The translations under genes were made by a program, and so were the position numbers. A DNA stretch of 42,761 nt from an uncultured Acidobacteriota bacterium (GTDB lineage Bacteria > Acidobacteriota > Blastocatellia > RBC074): assembly GCA_902825875.1 (NCBI GenBank), contig CADECP010000039.1:1-42761 (forward strand), written 5' to 3'. This document shows, piece after piece, positions 18,085-26,651 of the stretch. The notes under the pieces were generated by a model that was given only the letters and a program-made list of their open reading frames with translations, made no database searches and was not told where the DNA came from. Position 1 is the first letter of the stretch, and each line of letters starts with the position of its first letter.

Positions 18085-18486
18085 ATGAAACCTGGGCAAA
18101 CCGCACCCAAAAACATTGACGAATACATTGCCAACTTCCTGCCGGAGATTCAGGAAAAGCTGGAAACGATCCGCGCCAGCATCCGCAAGGCTGCGCCGAA
18201 GGCCGAAGAAGCCATCAGCTACATGATTCCGACTTTCAAGCTGCACGGGAATCTGGTTCACTTTGCCGCGTACAAAAATCACATCGGCTTTTATCCCGGC
18301 GCAGGCGGAATCGCGGCGTTTCAGGAAGAGCTTGCCGGGTACGAAACGTCCAAAGGCACAGTGCAGTTTCCGCTGGATAAGCGGCTGCCGCTGACGCTGA
18401 TCACCAAAATCGTGAGGTTTCGCGTCCAGCAAAACCTGGGGAAGGCTGCCGCCAAAGCCGCGAAGAAAAAGTCTTCGTCGCGGTAG
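18085..18486 (+). CDS. DUF1801 (YdhG/frataxin-like fold) protein
   Basis: The 133-aa protein shows the DUF1801 pattern: NIDEYIANFLPEIQEKLETIRASIRKAAPKAEE (14-46), then ISYMIPTFKLHGNLVHFAAYKNHIGFYPG (48-76), FPLDKRLPLTLITKIVRFRV near the end and a Lys-rich tail. Proteins of this family have a frataxin-like alpha/beta fold and some have been linked to iron delivery or stress. It has no signal peptide and is probably cytoplasmic. It is flanked by the transposon remnant upstream and a small hairpin at its stop. The Lys/Ala-rich C-terminus (AAAKAAKKKSSSR) could contact nucleic acid, but this is speculative. Confidence 0.85.
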   Translation: MKPGQTAPKNIDEYIANFLPEIQEKLETIRASIRKAAPKAEEAISYMIPTFKLHGNLVHFAAYKNHIGFYPGAGGIAAFQEELAGYETSKGTVQFPLDKRLPLTLITKIVRFRVQQNLGKAAAKAAKKKSSSR

Positions 18487-18502
18487 TGGGTTGAAAACCC
18501 AC
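18486..18502. repeat. Small hairpin at the DUF1801 stop codon
   Basis: GTGGGTT (18486-18492) pairs with AACCCAC (18496-18502) around a 3-nt loop, and the last base of the TAG stop is the first base of the stem. The following sequence is not T-rich, so it is more like one of the small intergenic palindromes than a terminator. Confidence 0.55.
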
Positions 18503-18565
18503 GCCTAAAATCAACCGCCGCGGTGCGGCGCAGAATCAAAAGCTGTTATCTCAAAAAGGAACCAC

Positions 18566-19153
18566 ATGAAGCTTGAGCGTTTTCTCTCATCACTAAAATC
18601 GTTTGCGTTCATCAAACTGTTTGCCGCTTTCTGTTTTGTTTTGCTTCTTTCGATGGAAGCAGCTACCGCCGCTCTGCCGCCGAGCGAATTCAAAGTGACA
18701 ACGGTTTATCTGGTTCGTCACGCGGAAAAAGCTGCTGCGCCCGCCGCAGATCCGCCGCTGACGGAAGCCGGAACCAAGCGCGCGGAAGAACTGGCCAAAA
18801 AGCTGAGCAAAGCCGGAATCACAACCATTTCCACATCACAATTCTTGCGGACAAAACACACCGCCGAACCGTTGGCAAAACAGTTGGGCATTCCCAACAC
18901 GATGATCCCGGTCAAGATGGACTCGATGAATTCCCGGCAGCTTTCGCCGGAATACTTGAAGCAGATTTCTGATTTGGTTTCTTCCAGTGCCGGCAATGTG
19001 TTGATCGTCGGTCACAGCAACACGGTTCCCGAACTCATCAAAGCTCTGGGCGGAGACATCGTCCCGACGATTGACGACGCTACTTATGACGATTTGTTTG
19101 TGGTGACGGTGTATGCCAAAGGCAAAGCGAAAGTCGCTCATTTGAAGCAGTAG
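18566..19153 (+). CDS. Exported histidine phosphatase (phosphoglycerate mutase-like)
   Basis: The 195-aa product has a membrane/signal segment (about 15-37) and then the histidine phosphatase fold: VYLVRHAEKA with R51 and H52, SQFLRTKHTAEPLA, and the second catalytic His in LIVGHSNTVPELI. The RHG is replaced by RHA, as in SixA-like and many periplasmic family members. AAAAGGAACCAC precedes the ATG. It is likely periplasmic and may remove phosphate from a small molecule or protein; the substrate is not evident. It is a single gene with no operon partner. Confidence 0.87.
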   Translation: MKLERFLSSLKSFAFIKLFAAFCFVLLLSMEAATAALPPSEFKVTTVYLVRHAEKAAAPAADPPLTEAGTKRAEELAKKLSKAGITTISTSQFLRTKHTAEPLAKQLGIPNTMIPVKMDSMNSRQLSPEYLKQISDLVSSSAGNVLIVGHSNTVPELIKALGGDIVPTIDDATYDDLFVVTVYAKGKAKVAHLKQ

Positions 19154-19313
19154 GCTGCGAAAAATTGCCGCCAACCTCTGCCGCCTTGCTGACTGTCAAG
19201 TGGCGAGAATATCATCCGCGCCAGTTGGACAAACCAACTTGTAACTTTTGAACTGCGTCGTTCGTCTGACGATCTGTCGGGCGAATTCCACTCAAATTTC
19301 AGGTTTATCCGTG

Positions 19314-21623
19314 ATGAAGCAGAAGCGTGTGCAATTGGGGCTGGTTTTGTTTGCCATTGCGTTGGCAGCGGGAATGATCGCGCGGCCTTCGCAGGCGCAA
19401 CGAACGACAGCCAATGCCACGCAGCGCGCGCTCATCAACGATTACTGCGTCAGTTGCCACAGCCAGAAAGCCAAGACGGCTGGCATAGTGCTGGAAGGTT
19501 TGGATCTCAATCGCCTCAGCGCGGACGCGGACATTTGGGAAAAAGTGCTTCGCAAAGTTCGCACCGGCCAGATGCCTCCGGCGAAAGCTCCGAAGCCGGA
19601 ATCGGCAGAAAGCGCAGCCTTTGTGACGTGGCTGGAATCGTCGCTGGATCGCGCGGCGCGGCTCAACCCGAATCCGGGGCGTCCGGCGGCGCATCGGTTG
19701 AACCGAGCCGAATACAGCAATGCGATTCGGGATTTGCTGGCGGTGGATATTCAACCCGGTCAATGGTTGCCGGTGGATGATTCCGGGCACGGATTCGACA
19801 ACATCGGCGAAGTGCTGACACTGTCGCCCGCGTTGTTGGAAAAATATCTGGTCGCCGCGCGCCGTGTCAGCCGGTTGGCCGTTGGCGACAAGACGCTCAA
19901 ACCCGCTGAAGACCGTTTTCAACCTGCCAAAAATTCTCGCAACGAAAAAGTCAGCGATGATCTGCCGTTTTTTTCGCGCGGCGGAGTTTCGGTCAAATAC
20001 TACTTTCCGCTGGATGGCGAGTACCTGATTCGCATCAAGCCGCAGAGCGGAGACGCCAGCCGATTTTTTGACGCTCGCGTGACAGTGAAAGCCGGATTGC
20101 GAACCGTAGGCGTGACCTTTCCGCGCCAAAGCGCCAAAGCCGAACCAGCCGTTCCGTTGCCCAATCGGTTTGCGACGCCTCCGCCGCCACCTGCGCCGCA
20201 GCGAGTTCCGCTGGATGTGCGATTGGACGGCGCGCGCATCAAACGCTTTGAAGTCAACGACAACCTGAGTATCGAAAACCTGATTGTCAGCGGGCCGTTC
20301 AACGTCACGGGGCGAGGCGAAACGGCCAGCCGCGCGAAGATTTTTATTTGTCGCCCGACCGCCGAAAGCGAGGAACCGGTTTGCGCGAAAAAGATTTTGA
20401 CGGCGATGGCTCGGCGCGCGTTTCGCCGCCCGGTGAGCAATGCCGATGTGACGCCGCTGCTGAGTTTTTTCGAGCAGGGAAAACAGGAAGGCGATTTCGA
20501 CACCGGCATTCAGCACGCAATTGAAGCGATGCTGGTATCGCCGGAATTTCTTTTCCGCATCGAACGCGATCCGAAAACTTCAGCGAGCGTCTATCGGCTC
20601 AGCGACATCGAACTGGCTTCGCGGCTGTCGTTCTTTTTGTGGAGCAGCATTCCCGATGACGAATTGCTGACGCTGGCCGAACAAGGCAAGCTGAAATCGC
20701 CCGTCGTCTTGCAGCAGCAAATTCGCCGGTTGCTGAACGATTCGCGTTCGCAAGCCTTTGTTAAAAACTTCGGCGGGCAATGGCTGCATTTGCGGAACTT
20801 GGAAACTTCTACGCCCGATCCGGAAATCTTTCCGGGCTTTGACGACAATCTGCGAGTGGCGTTCAGCCGCGAAACTGAATTGTTTTTTGAAAGTATCCTG
20901 CGCGAAAACCGCAGCGTGACGGATTTGCTCGACGCCGATTACACTTATTTGAATCAACGGCTGGCTGAACATTACGGCATTCGCGGCGTGTACGGCCCGC
21001 AATTTCGGCGTGTAGCATTGACCGCCGAACAACGCGCCACTCGCGGAGGCTTGCTGGGGCAGGGAAGCATTTTGACAGTGACTTCGTATCCGAATCGGAC
21101 TTCGGTGGTGCAGCGCGGCAAATGGATTTTGGAAAATTTGTTGGGTTCGCCGCCGCCACCGCCGCCGCCGGATATTCCTGATCTGAAACCGAAAAGCAGC
21201 GACGGGCGCTTGCTGAGCATGCGCGAACAACTGGACGTTCACCGTGCTAACGCAATTTGCGCTTCGTGCCACGCGCGAATGGATCCGATTGGCTTTGCGC
21301 TGGAAAATTTCGACGGCGTAGGCAAATGGCGAACGAAAGACGCCGGGCTGCCGATTGACGCTTCGGGCAAATTGCCCAACGGAAAAGTGTTCACCGGTTC
21401 GTCGGAACTGAAAAAGATTTTGTTGGCCGATCACCGCGATGAATTCATCACCACGGTGACGGAAAAATTGCTGACTTATGCGCTGGGGCGCGGTCTGGAA
21501 GGATACGACGCTCCCGCTGTGCGCGACATCATGCGGATTTCGGCGAAGGACAATTACCGCTTGTCCGTCATGATTGCCGCCATCATCAACAGCAAACCGT
21601 TTCAAATGCGAAGGCGTTCGTAA
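19314..21623 (+). CDS. Secreted cytochrome c / DUF1587-DUF1592-DUF1588-DUF1585 protein
   Basis: The 769-aa product begins at the ATG at 19314, which opens a signal peptide (LVLFAIALAAGMIARPSQA). A haem motif CVSCH (45-49) lies in an N-terminal cytochrome-like module. The long middle region carries the DUF1587/DUF1595/DUF1592/DUF1588 signatures (HRLNRAEYSNAIRDLLAVD, RAFRRPV, LASRLSFFLWSSIPDDELL, RGGLLGQGSILTVTSYPNRTS). The C-terminal DUF1585 region has a second haem-like CASCH before ARMDPIGFALENFD. This multidomain type is typical of Planctomycetes, Verrucomicrobia and Acidobacteria and is nearly always next to a DUF1552 Tat-exported protein, as it is here. The function is not established; an extracytoplasmic redox complex is a common suggestion. 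Confidence 0.93.
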   Translation: MKQKRVQLGLVLFAIALAAGMIARPSQAQRTTANATQRALINDYCVSCHSQKAKTAGIVLEGLDLNRLSADADIWEKVLRKVRTGQMPPAKAPKPESAESAAFVTWLESSLDRAARLNPNPGRPAAHRLNRAEYSNAIRDLLAVDIQPGQWLPVDDSGHGFDNIGEVLTLSPALLEKYLVAARRVSRLAVGDKTLKPAEDRFQPAKNSRNEKVSDDLPFFSRGGVSVKYYFPLDGEYLIRIKPQSGDASRFFDARVTVKAGLRTVGVTFPRQSAKAEPAVPLPNRFATPPPPPAPQRVPLDVRLDGARIKRFEVNDNLSIENLIVSGPFNVTGRGETASRAKIFICRPTAESEEPVCAKKILTAMARRAFRRPVSNADVTPLLSFFEQGKQEGDFDTGIQHAIEAMLVSPEFLFRIERDPKTSASVYRLSDIELASRLSFFLWSSIPDDELLTLAEQGKLKSPVVLQQQIRRLLNDSRSQAFVKNFGGQWLHLRNLETSTPDPEIFPGFDDNLRVAFSRETELFFESILRENRSVTDLLDADYTYLNQRLAEHYGIRGVYGPQFRRVALTAEQRATRGGLLGQGSILTVTSYPNRTSVVQRGKWILENLLGSPPPPPPPDIPDLKPKSSDGRLLSMREQLDVHRANAICASCHARMDPIGFALENFDGVGKWRTKDAGLPIDASGKLPNGKVFTGSSELKKILLADHRDEFITTVTEKLLTYALGRGLEGYDAPAVRDIMRISAKDNYRLSVMIAAIINSKPFQMRRRS

Positions 21624-21630
21624 TTATCTT

Positions 21631-21691
21631 GTTTGTAGTTCCGCCTTGAGGCGGGTGCCCGCTAAGGCCGCCTAAAGGCGGAACTACGAAC
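21631..21691. repeat. Intergenic inverted repeat, copy 2 (imperfect)
   Basis: The left arm 21631-21654 and right arm 21668-21691 carry the same gtagttccgcc / ggcggaactac core as the palindrome at 1551. Arms differ at a few positions (gaggcgg versus taaaggcgg), so this copy is older or diverged. It lies between the coupled DUF1592 and DUF1552 genes, 23 bp before the DUF1552 start. Confidence 0.85.
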
Positions 21692-21714
21692 GCGACTTTG
21701 AGGAGAACACCAGA

Positions 21715-23070
21715 ATGATCGTGACTAAAAAATCGTTGCCGCGCCGAACGTTTCTGCGCGGAATGGGTGTAACGATGGCGTTGCCGCTGCTGGATGCGAT
21801 GACTCCGGCGTTGGCAGCGAATGCCAAACCTGTTGTTCGGCTGGGCTTCGTTTACGTTCCCAACGGAATCATCATGGAACACTGGCGACCGACCGGCGAA
21901 GGCGCTGGTTTCCAGTTCGGCTCGACGATGAAGCCGTTGGAAGTGTTCCGCGATCAATTGCAGGTGTTCAGCGGTTTGGCTCAAGTGCAAGGCCGCGCGC
22001 TTGGTGATGGCGCTGGCGATCACGCGCGCGCCGGAGCGACGTGGCTGACTGGTGTGCATCCGAAAAAATCCGAAATCACGATTCGCTGCGGCATTTCCGC
22101 CGATCAAATCGCCGCCAGAGAATTGAGCAAATACACGCAGATCGGTTCGATGGAACTCGGCATCGAATCGAATCAATTGGCGGGCGGATGCGACAGCGGC
22201 TATAGCTGCGCGTATACCAACACCATGTCCTGGCGCGGCGACACTACTCCGCTGCCGGTCGAAAACAATCCGCGCGCGATTTTTGAACGGCTGTTTGGCG
22301 ACGGCGAAAGCACAGACGCCAAAGCCCGGTTGGCGATATTGAACAAACAGCGCAGCATTCTGGATTACGTCAACGGCAATCTGAAACGGTTGAACGGAAC
22401 GCTGGGCAAATCCGATCAAACCAAGCTCAACGAATACACCGACGCCGTGCGCGACATCGAACGTCGCATCCAAAAAGCCGAGCAGCAAAACTCCGCGATG
22501 AAATTGCCTGTGATGGAACGACCGACCGCCGTCCCCGAAGAATTTGAAGACCACGTGCGGATGGTCATGGATTTGCACGTGCTGGCGTATCAAACCGATC
22601 TGACGCGCGTCGTCAGTTTGATGATGGCGCGCGAAGGCAGTAATCGTCCGTATCGCAACATCGGCGTTTCCGACGGTCATCACAACTTGACGCATCACCA
22701 AAACGAGGCCGACAAAATCGCCAAAGTGACGAAGATCAACGAAGTTCACGTCAAGATGTTTGCGTATCTGCTGGAACGGATGAAAGCCACGCCGGATGGC
22801 GACAGCAATCTGCTGGAAAATTCGTTGGTGTTGTATGGCAGCAGCATCAGCGACGGCAATCTGCACACGCACCACGATCTGCCCATCGTGTTGGCTGGCG
22901 GCGGAGCCGGACAGTCCAAAGGCAATCGCCATGTCGTTTATCCAAAAGACACGCCGCTCAACAATCTGTTGGTGAGCATGCTGGAAGCTGCAAGCGTGCC
23001 GGTGGAAAAATTCGGTGACAGTACAGGCAAAATCGAGTTGGGCAAATCCGTCCAACTTTCCAAAGTGTAA
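21715..23070 (+). CDS. Tat-exported DUF1552 protein
   Basis: The 451-aa protein starts with a twin-arginine signal (PRRTFLRGMGVTMALPLLDA), and GAGGAGAA lies upstream of the ATG. The body has the DUF1552 pattern: RLGFVYVPNGIIMEHWRPTG (40-59), GDGAGDHARAGATWLTGVHP, SDGHHNLTHHQNEADKI and YGSSISDGNLHTHHDLPIVLAGGG. The His-rich conserved segments resemble metal sites in the alkaline-phosphatase/sulfatase-like fold proposed for this family. It follows the DUF1592 gene directly on the same strand, so the two form the usual conserved pair, probably exported folded with a metal cofactor. The biochemical role is unknown. Confidence 0.93.
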   Translation: MIVTKKSLPRRTFLRGMGVTMALPLLDAMTPALAANAKPVVRLGFVYVPNGIIMEHWRPTGEGAGFQFGSTMKPLEVFRDQLQVFSGLAQVQGRALGDGAGDHARAGATWLTGVHPKKSEITIRCGISADQIAARELSKYTQIGSMELGIESNQLAGGCDSGYSCAYTNTMSWRGDTTPLPVENNPRAIFERLFGDGESTDAKARLAILNKQRSILDYVNGNLKRLNGTLGKSDQTKLNEYTDAVRDIERRIQKAEQQNSAMKLPVMERPTAVPEEFEDHVRMVMDLHVLAYQTDLTRVVSLMMAREGSNRPYRNIGVSDGHHNLTHHQNEADKIAKVTKINEVHVKMFAYLLERMKATPDGDSNLLENSLVLYGSSISDGNLHTHHDLPIVLAGGGAGQSKGNRHVVYPKDTPLNNLLVSMLEAASVPVEKFGDSTGKIELGKSVQLSKV

Positions 23071-23100
23071 TTCACGAGTTCGATCAACCAAGGAGGCTCC

Positions 23101-23637
23101 ATGAATCGTTTTCTGACCATTATCGTGTTGACCCTGGCGTTGGCTGTGACGGCGCTGGCTCAAGCTGCCGCTCCGCAAGCTGCGCCTGCCAATCCGCTCA
23201 GCGCCGAAGCCAAAGGGATGTATAACGGCGTCAAAAACAATCTGCTCAAGATGGCTGAGAAAATGCCGGAAGAGCATTATGCGTTCAAAGCCTCGCCGGA
23301 AATTCGCACCTTCGGGCAGTTGATTGGCCACGTCGCCGATTCGCAAGCGCGCACCTGTTCGACGGTGAACGGCGAAGTCAAAAATTTGGGAGCTTCGGCC
23401 AAAACTTCAAAAGCTGACCTGGTCGCCGCATTGAAAGAATCCTTTGCCATGTGCGACAAAGCGTTTGACGCGCTGACAGACGCCAAAGCCGTCGAAATGA
23501 TTTCGATGGGACAACGTCAGAGCACACGGTTGACGGCTTTGCTGCGAACCGTTTCCCACTCGAACGAAGAATACGGCTACATGGCTGTGTACATGCGGTT
23601 GAAGGGAATCGTGCCGCCGTCCAGCGAAGGCCGCTGA
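23101..23637 (+). CDS. Exported DinB-family protein
   Basis: The 178-aa product has a signal peptide (MNRFLTIIVLTLALAVTALA) followed by an Ala/Pro spacer and a DinB-like four-helix bundle. The expected metal-binding histidines appear in TFGQLIGHVADSQ (H near 79) and in LLRTVSHSNEEYGYMAVYM (near the C-terminus). AGGAGG lies 4 nt before the ATG. DinB proteins are usually cytoplasmic thiol-transfer or metal proteins; an exported form is common in Acidobacteria. It follows the DUF1552 gene by 30 bp and may be in the same transcript. Substrate unknown. Confidence 0.87.
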   Translation: MNRFLTIIVLTLALAVTALAQAAAPQAAPANPLSAEAKGMYNGVKNNLLKMAEKMPEEHYAFKASPEIRTFGQLIGHVADSQARTCSTVNGEVKNLGASAKTSKADLVAALKESFAMCDKAFDALTDAKAVEMISMGQRQSTRLTALLRTVSHSNEEYGYMAVYMRLKGIVPPSSEGR

Positions 23638-23659
23638 GTCGAAAATCCGAAAGAGCCAA

Positions 23660-23763
23660 CGGAACAAACGGAACAAGCGGAACAAACGGAAACTGCCAAA
23701 AATGACATGATTTCCGTCTTTTCCGTTATTTCCGTCTTTTCCGTTATTTCCGTCTGTTCCGTA
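23660..23763. repeat. Short-period repeat cluster with opposing arms
   Basis: The left part has four copies of a 9-10-nt CGGAACAAA-like unit. The right part has an 18-bp unit tttccgtcttttccgtta at 23711-23728 and 23729-23746 plus a variant third copy. The two parts are roughly reverse complements, so the region could fold as an imperfect hairpin. It lies between the DinB and ankyrin genes and reads through as an open frame upstream of the ankyrin start, which is why the longer start was not chosen. Confidence 0.75.
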
Positions 23764-23793
23764 TTTTTTACCCCGTTGCTGCGAAGAGCTGAT

Positions 23794-25122
23794 ATGCAAA
23801 TAAGAGCTTTGCTGTTTTGCGTGATCCTGTTGGTTGGCGTCAGCACCTGTCTGGCCGACCCGCCAAGTTTGCTGGATGCCGTCAAACGGCGCGATCACGG
23901 TGCGCTGAAAACTCTGCTCAAATCCAAAGCCGATGTGAACGTCGCTCAGCCTGACGGCGCAACTCCCCTGGCGTGGGCGATTTATCTGGACGATACCGAA
24001 GCCGCTGAACTGTTGCTCGCCGCCGGAGCGAACGTTTCCACAGCGGACGAATACGGCGAAACTCCGCTAACGTTGGCTTGCAACAACGGCAACGCAACGC
24101 TGGTCAAAAAGCTCATTGCCGCCGGAGCCGATGCGAATGCCGTTCGTTGGGATGGCAGTTCGGCGTTGATGTTGGCGGCCAATTCCGGCAACTTTGAAAT
24201 CGTCAAACTGTTGATCGAACGCGGCGCGAATCTGAATGCGGCTGAAAAGAAACGCAACCAAACGGCGCTGATGTGGGCTGCCGCCGAAGGCCATTCCGAA
24301 GTTGTTCGTTTGCTGATCGAACGCGGCGCGGACGCCAAAGCGGTTTCCCAAACAGGTTATTCGGCACTGGCGTTTGCCGTGAATAAAAATGACGCGGCTT
24401 CGGTCAAAACCTTGCTGGCCACCGGAGCAAGTCCGAACTTTACGCTGCCTGATGGTTCGTCGTTGTTGATTGCCGCCGCCGCTTTCCGCAGCAACGAAGC
24501 CGCCATCGCTTTGGTCGAAGGCGGCGCGGATGTGAAAACCACTGACCGCAGGGGAAACACTCCGTTGCACACGGCGGCTCAGAACGGAGCAGTTGAATTG
24601 GTCAAACGGTTGTTGACCGCAGGCGCTGACCCGAACGCGCGCAATGCCAAAGTGCCCGGCTCTTCGGGGCCTGGCGCGTTTCGTGCTCCGGCGGGTGAAA
24701 TCTCTCCGCTACACGTTGCGGCCAGAGCCAACCAACTGGAAATCATGAAGCTGCTGGTCGCCGCCGGAGCCGACACCAAGTTGAAAGCCGAAGACGGCAC
24801 GACTTTGTTGATGCAGGCTGCGGGAAGCTCCAACATCGAAGTCGTTCAATATGCTTTTCAGTTCGATTCCGACGTGAAGGCGCTGACTACGACCAAAGGC
24901 ACGATCATGCATTCCGCCGTTTCGGTCTTCGCCGACCAAAAGGAAATCTGCAAAGTGATTCAGTTTCTGGCGGAAAAAGGCGTCCCGTTGGACGAACGCA
25001 ACGCCGCCGGTCGCACGCCGATAGACATCGCCGACATTTTGCCGCTCGATCAAGCCGTAGAGTTGCTGACCGACTTGATCGTCAAATCCGGCGCAAAACC
25101 CAAGACGCCTACCAAACGATAA
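23794..25122 (+). CDS. Exported ankyrin-repeat protein
   Basis: The start chosen is the ATG at 23794, because it opens a signal peptide (MQIRALLFCVILLVGVSTCLA); an in-frame ATG at 23707 would translate the short repeat cluster. The 442-aa protein consists of about ten ankyrin repeats with the consensus G-x-T-P-L-x-x-A and LLxxGADxN, for example DGATPLAWAIYLDDTEAAELLLAAGAN-like units from residue 25 to about 430. Such solenoids bind proteins. Export to the periplasm suggests binding to another envelope protein. No enzymatic domain is present. It is followed by the tRNA-Cys gene on the opposite strand. Confidence 0.92.
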   Translation: MQIRALLFCVILLVGVSTCLADPPSLLDAVKRRDHGALKTLLKSKADVNVAQPDGATPLAWAIYLDDTEAAELLLAAGANVSTADEYGETPLTLACNNGNATLVKKLIAAGADANAVRWDGSSALMLAANSGNFEIVKLLIERGANLNAAEKKRNQTALMWAAAEGHSEVVRLLIERGADAKAVSQTGYSALAFAVNKNDAASVKTLLATGASPNFTLPDGSSLLIAAAAFRSNEAAIALVEGGADVKTTDRRGNTPLHTAAQNGAVELVKRLLTAGADPNARNAKVPGSSGPGAFRAPAGEISPLHVAARANQLEIMKLLVAAGADTKLKAEDGTTLLMQAAGSSNIEVVQYAFQFDSDVKALTTTKGTIMHSAVSVFADQKEICKVIQFLAEKGVPLDERNAAGRTPIDIADILPLDQAVELLTDLIVKSGAKPKTPTKR

Positions 25123-25166
25123 GACTCGCTGTTAAATTTTCAGATTTGAAATTGAAGAGAAGGAAA

Positions 25167-25241
<75 letters not shown>

Positions 25242-25383
25242 GTTTGAGACTGGTTTTTCAAGAAATCGTTGCGTGTTTGATGGTCGCAACTGTTTGGAAG
25301 CCTTGTAAATAGCCCCCGAAACGAGGGCGTATGCTCACATAGATGATTTACTCCGTCAAGACCCTCAACCGACAAAAATTGTT

Positions 25384-26553
25384 CTATGCGCTTTGACCGG
25401 CGGCAAAGCCGCTTGCCCATGCCCATTGAAAATTGAATCCGCCCAGATGACCGGTCACATCCACGACTTCGCCGATGAAAAACAGCCCTGCCACCTCCCG
25501 CGCTTCCATTGTTTTCGACGAAAGTTCGTTGGTGGCGACGCCGCCAGCGGTGACTTCTGCTTTGCGATAGCCTTCGGTTCCGTTCGGAATGATTCGCCAG
25601 CGATGAATGCGTTCGGCAATCGCCCGCAATTCTTTGTTCGAGTATTGCCGCATTGGTTTCGATTCGCGCTTGATCGTCGCCCACGCCTGAGCAAAGCGCT
25701 GAGGCCAAAATTGGCTCAGCACGGTTTTCAATTCCTTGCCGCTGCTGCATTCGCCAACCAGCAATAATTCGGCGTCGGCGTCGGGCAGCAGATCAATTTC
25801 AATCGCTTCACTGGAATTCCAGTACGACGAAATCTGCAAAATCGCCGGGCCGCTCAAACCTTGATGCGTGACCAGAATGTTTTCGCGGAACTGGCGTTTG
25901 CCGAATTTGACCAGCGCGTCCACAGAAATGCCGCTGAGCGGCGAGAAGATTTCGCGGTCGTGTTCCGCCAGCGTCAACGGAACCAGCGCCGGTTTGGTTT
26001 GGGTGACTTTCAAGCCGAATTGCCGCGCCAGCCGATGACCGAAATCCGTCGCTCCCATTTTCGGAATCGAAAGTCCGCCTGTCGCCACGACCAATGATTC
26101 GCTTTCAAAACGGCCTTGATTGGTTTCGACGATGAAGCCGTCGTCGAGTTTGTCCACGGATTGGACTTGGCAATTGACTCGGATTTCAACGTTGGCGCGG
26201 CGGCATTCTTCCAGCAACAAACCGACAATCTGTTGCGCGCTGTCGTTGCAAAACAACTGCCCCAACTTCTTTTCGTGAAACGCGATGCGATGCTTTTTGA
26301 CCAGTTCGATGAAATCCTGCGGCGTGAATCTGGCCAGCGCGGATTTGTGAAAATTGGGGTTGCCGCTGATGAAGTTGTCCGGCGAGGTGTGCAGGTTGGT
26401 GAAATTGCAGCGCCCTCCGCCGCTGATCAAAATCTTTTTGCCGACTTTTTCGGCGTGTTCAATCACCAGCACCGAACGGCGGCGCTGGCCTGCGGTCAAG
26501 GCGCAAAACAATCCGGCTGCGCCTGCGCCGATTACAATGACGTCTGTTTTCAT
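25384..26553 (-). CDS. NAD(P)/FAD-dependent oxidoreductase, BaiN/HI0933 (YhiN) family
   Basis: The 389-aa flavoprotein opens with the FAD dinucleotide-binding motif VIVIGAGAAGLFCAL and has the family hallmark KKILISGGGRCNFTN (38-52). Further signatures are ATGGLSIPKMGATDFG, TAGGVATNELSSKTMEAR and, near the end, GLFFIGEVVDVTGHLGGFNFQWAWASG. The family includes the bile-acid reductase BaiN and many uncharacterised YhiN-like proteins, so the substrate here is not predictable. The protein is cytoplasmic with no signal peptide. It is convergent with the ankyrin gene and divergent from the EF-P-like gene. Confidence 0.92.
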   Translation of the reverse strand: MKTDVIVIGAGAAGLFCALTAGQRRRSVLVIEHAEKVGKKILISGGGRCNFTNLHTSPDNFISGNPNFHKSALARFTPQDFIELVKKHRIAFHEKKLGQLFCNDSAQQIVGLLLEECRRANVEIRVNCQVQSVDKLDDGFIVETNQGRFESESLVVATGGLSIPKMGATDFGHRLARQFGLKVTQTKPALVPLTLAEHDREIFSPLSGISVDALVKFGKRQFRENILVTHQGLSGPAILQISSYWNSSEAIEIDLLPDADAELLLVGECSSGKELKTVLSQFWPQRFAQAWATIKRESKPMRQYSNKELRAIAERIHRWRIIPNGTEGYRKAEVTAGGVATNELSSKTMEAREVAGLFFIGEVVDVTGHLGGFNFQWAWASGFAAGQSA

Positions 26554-26651
26554 TGGTGAATGTTTGAGTCAGTAAGGTTTACCGAAACCGGAGATTAGCA
26601 TATCTTGTCCGCCTTCCTGACTCATCATCACGAAAAATTGTAGAGGAAATC

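Noticed and set aside
21586..23346. 586-codon open frame on the minus strand opposite the DUF1552 and DinB genes
   Set aside because: It is antisense to two well-supported genes and rich in His, Arg and Gln as expected from reverse-complement codon bias; no start signal or domain is seen.
23707..23793. Extended start for the ankyrin protein
   Set aside because: The extension translates the 18-bp short repeat cluster and would bury the signal peptide; the ATG at 23794 opens a typical signal sequence.
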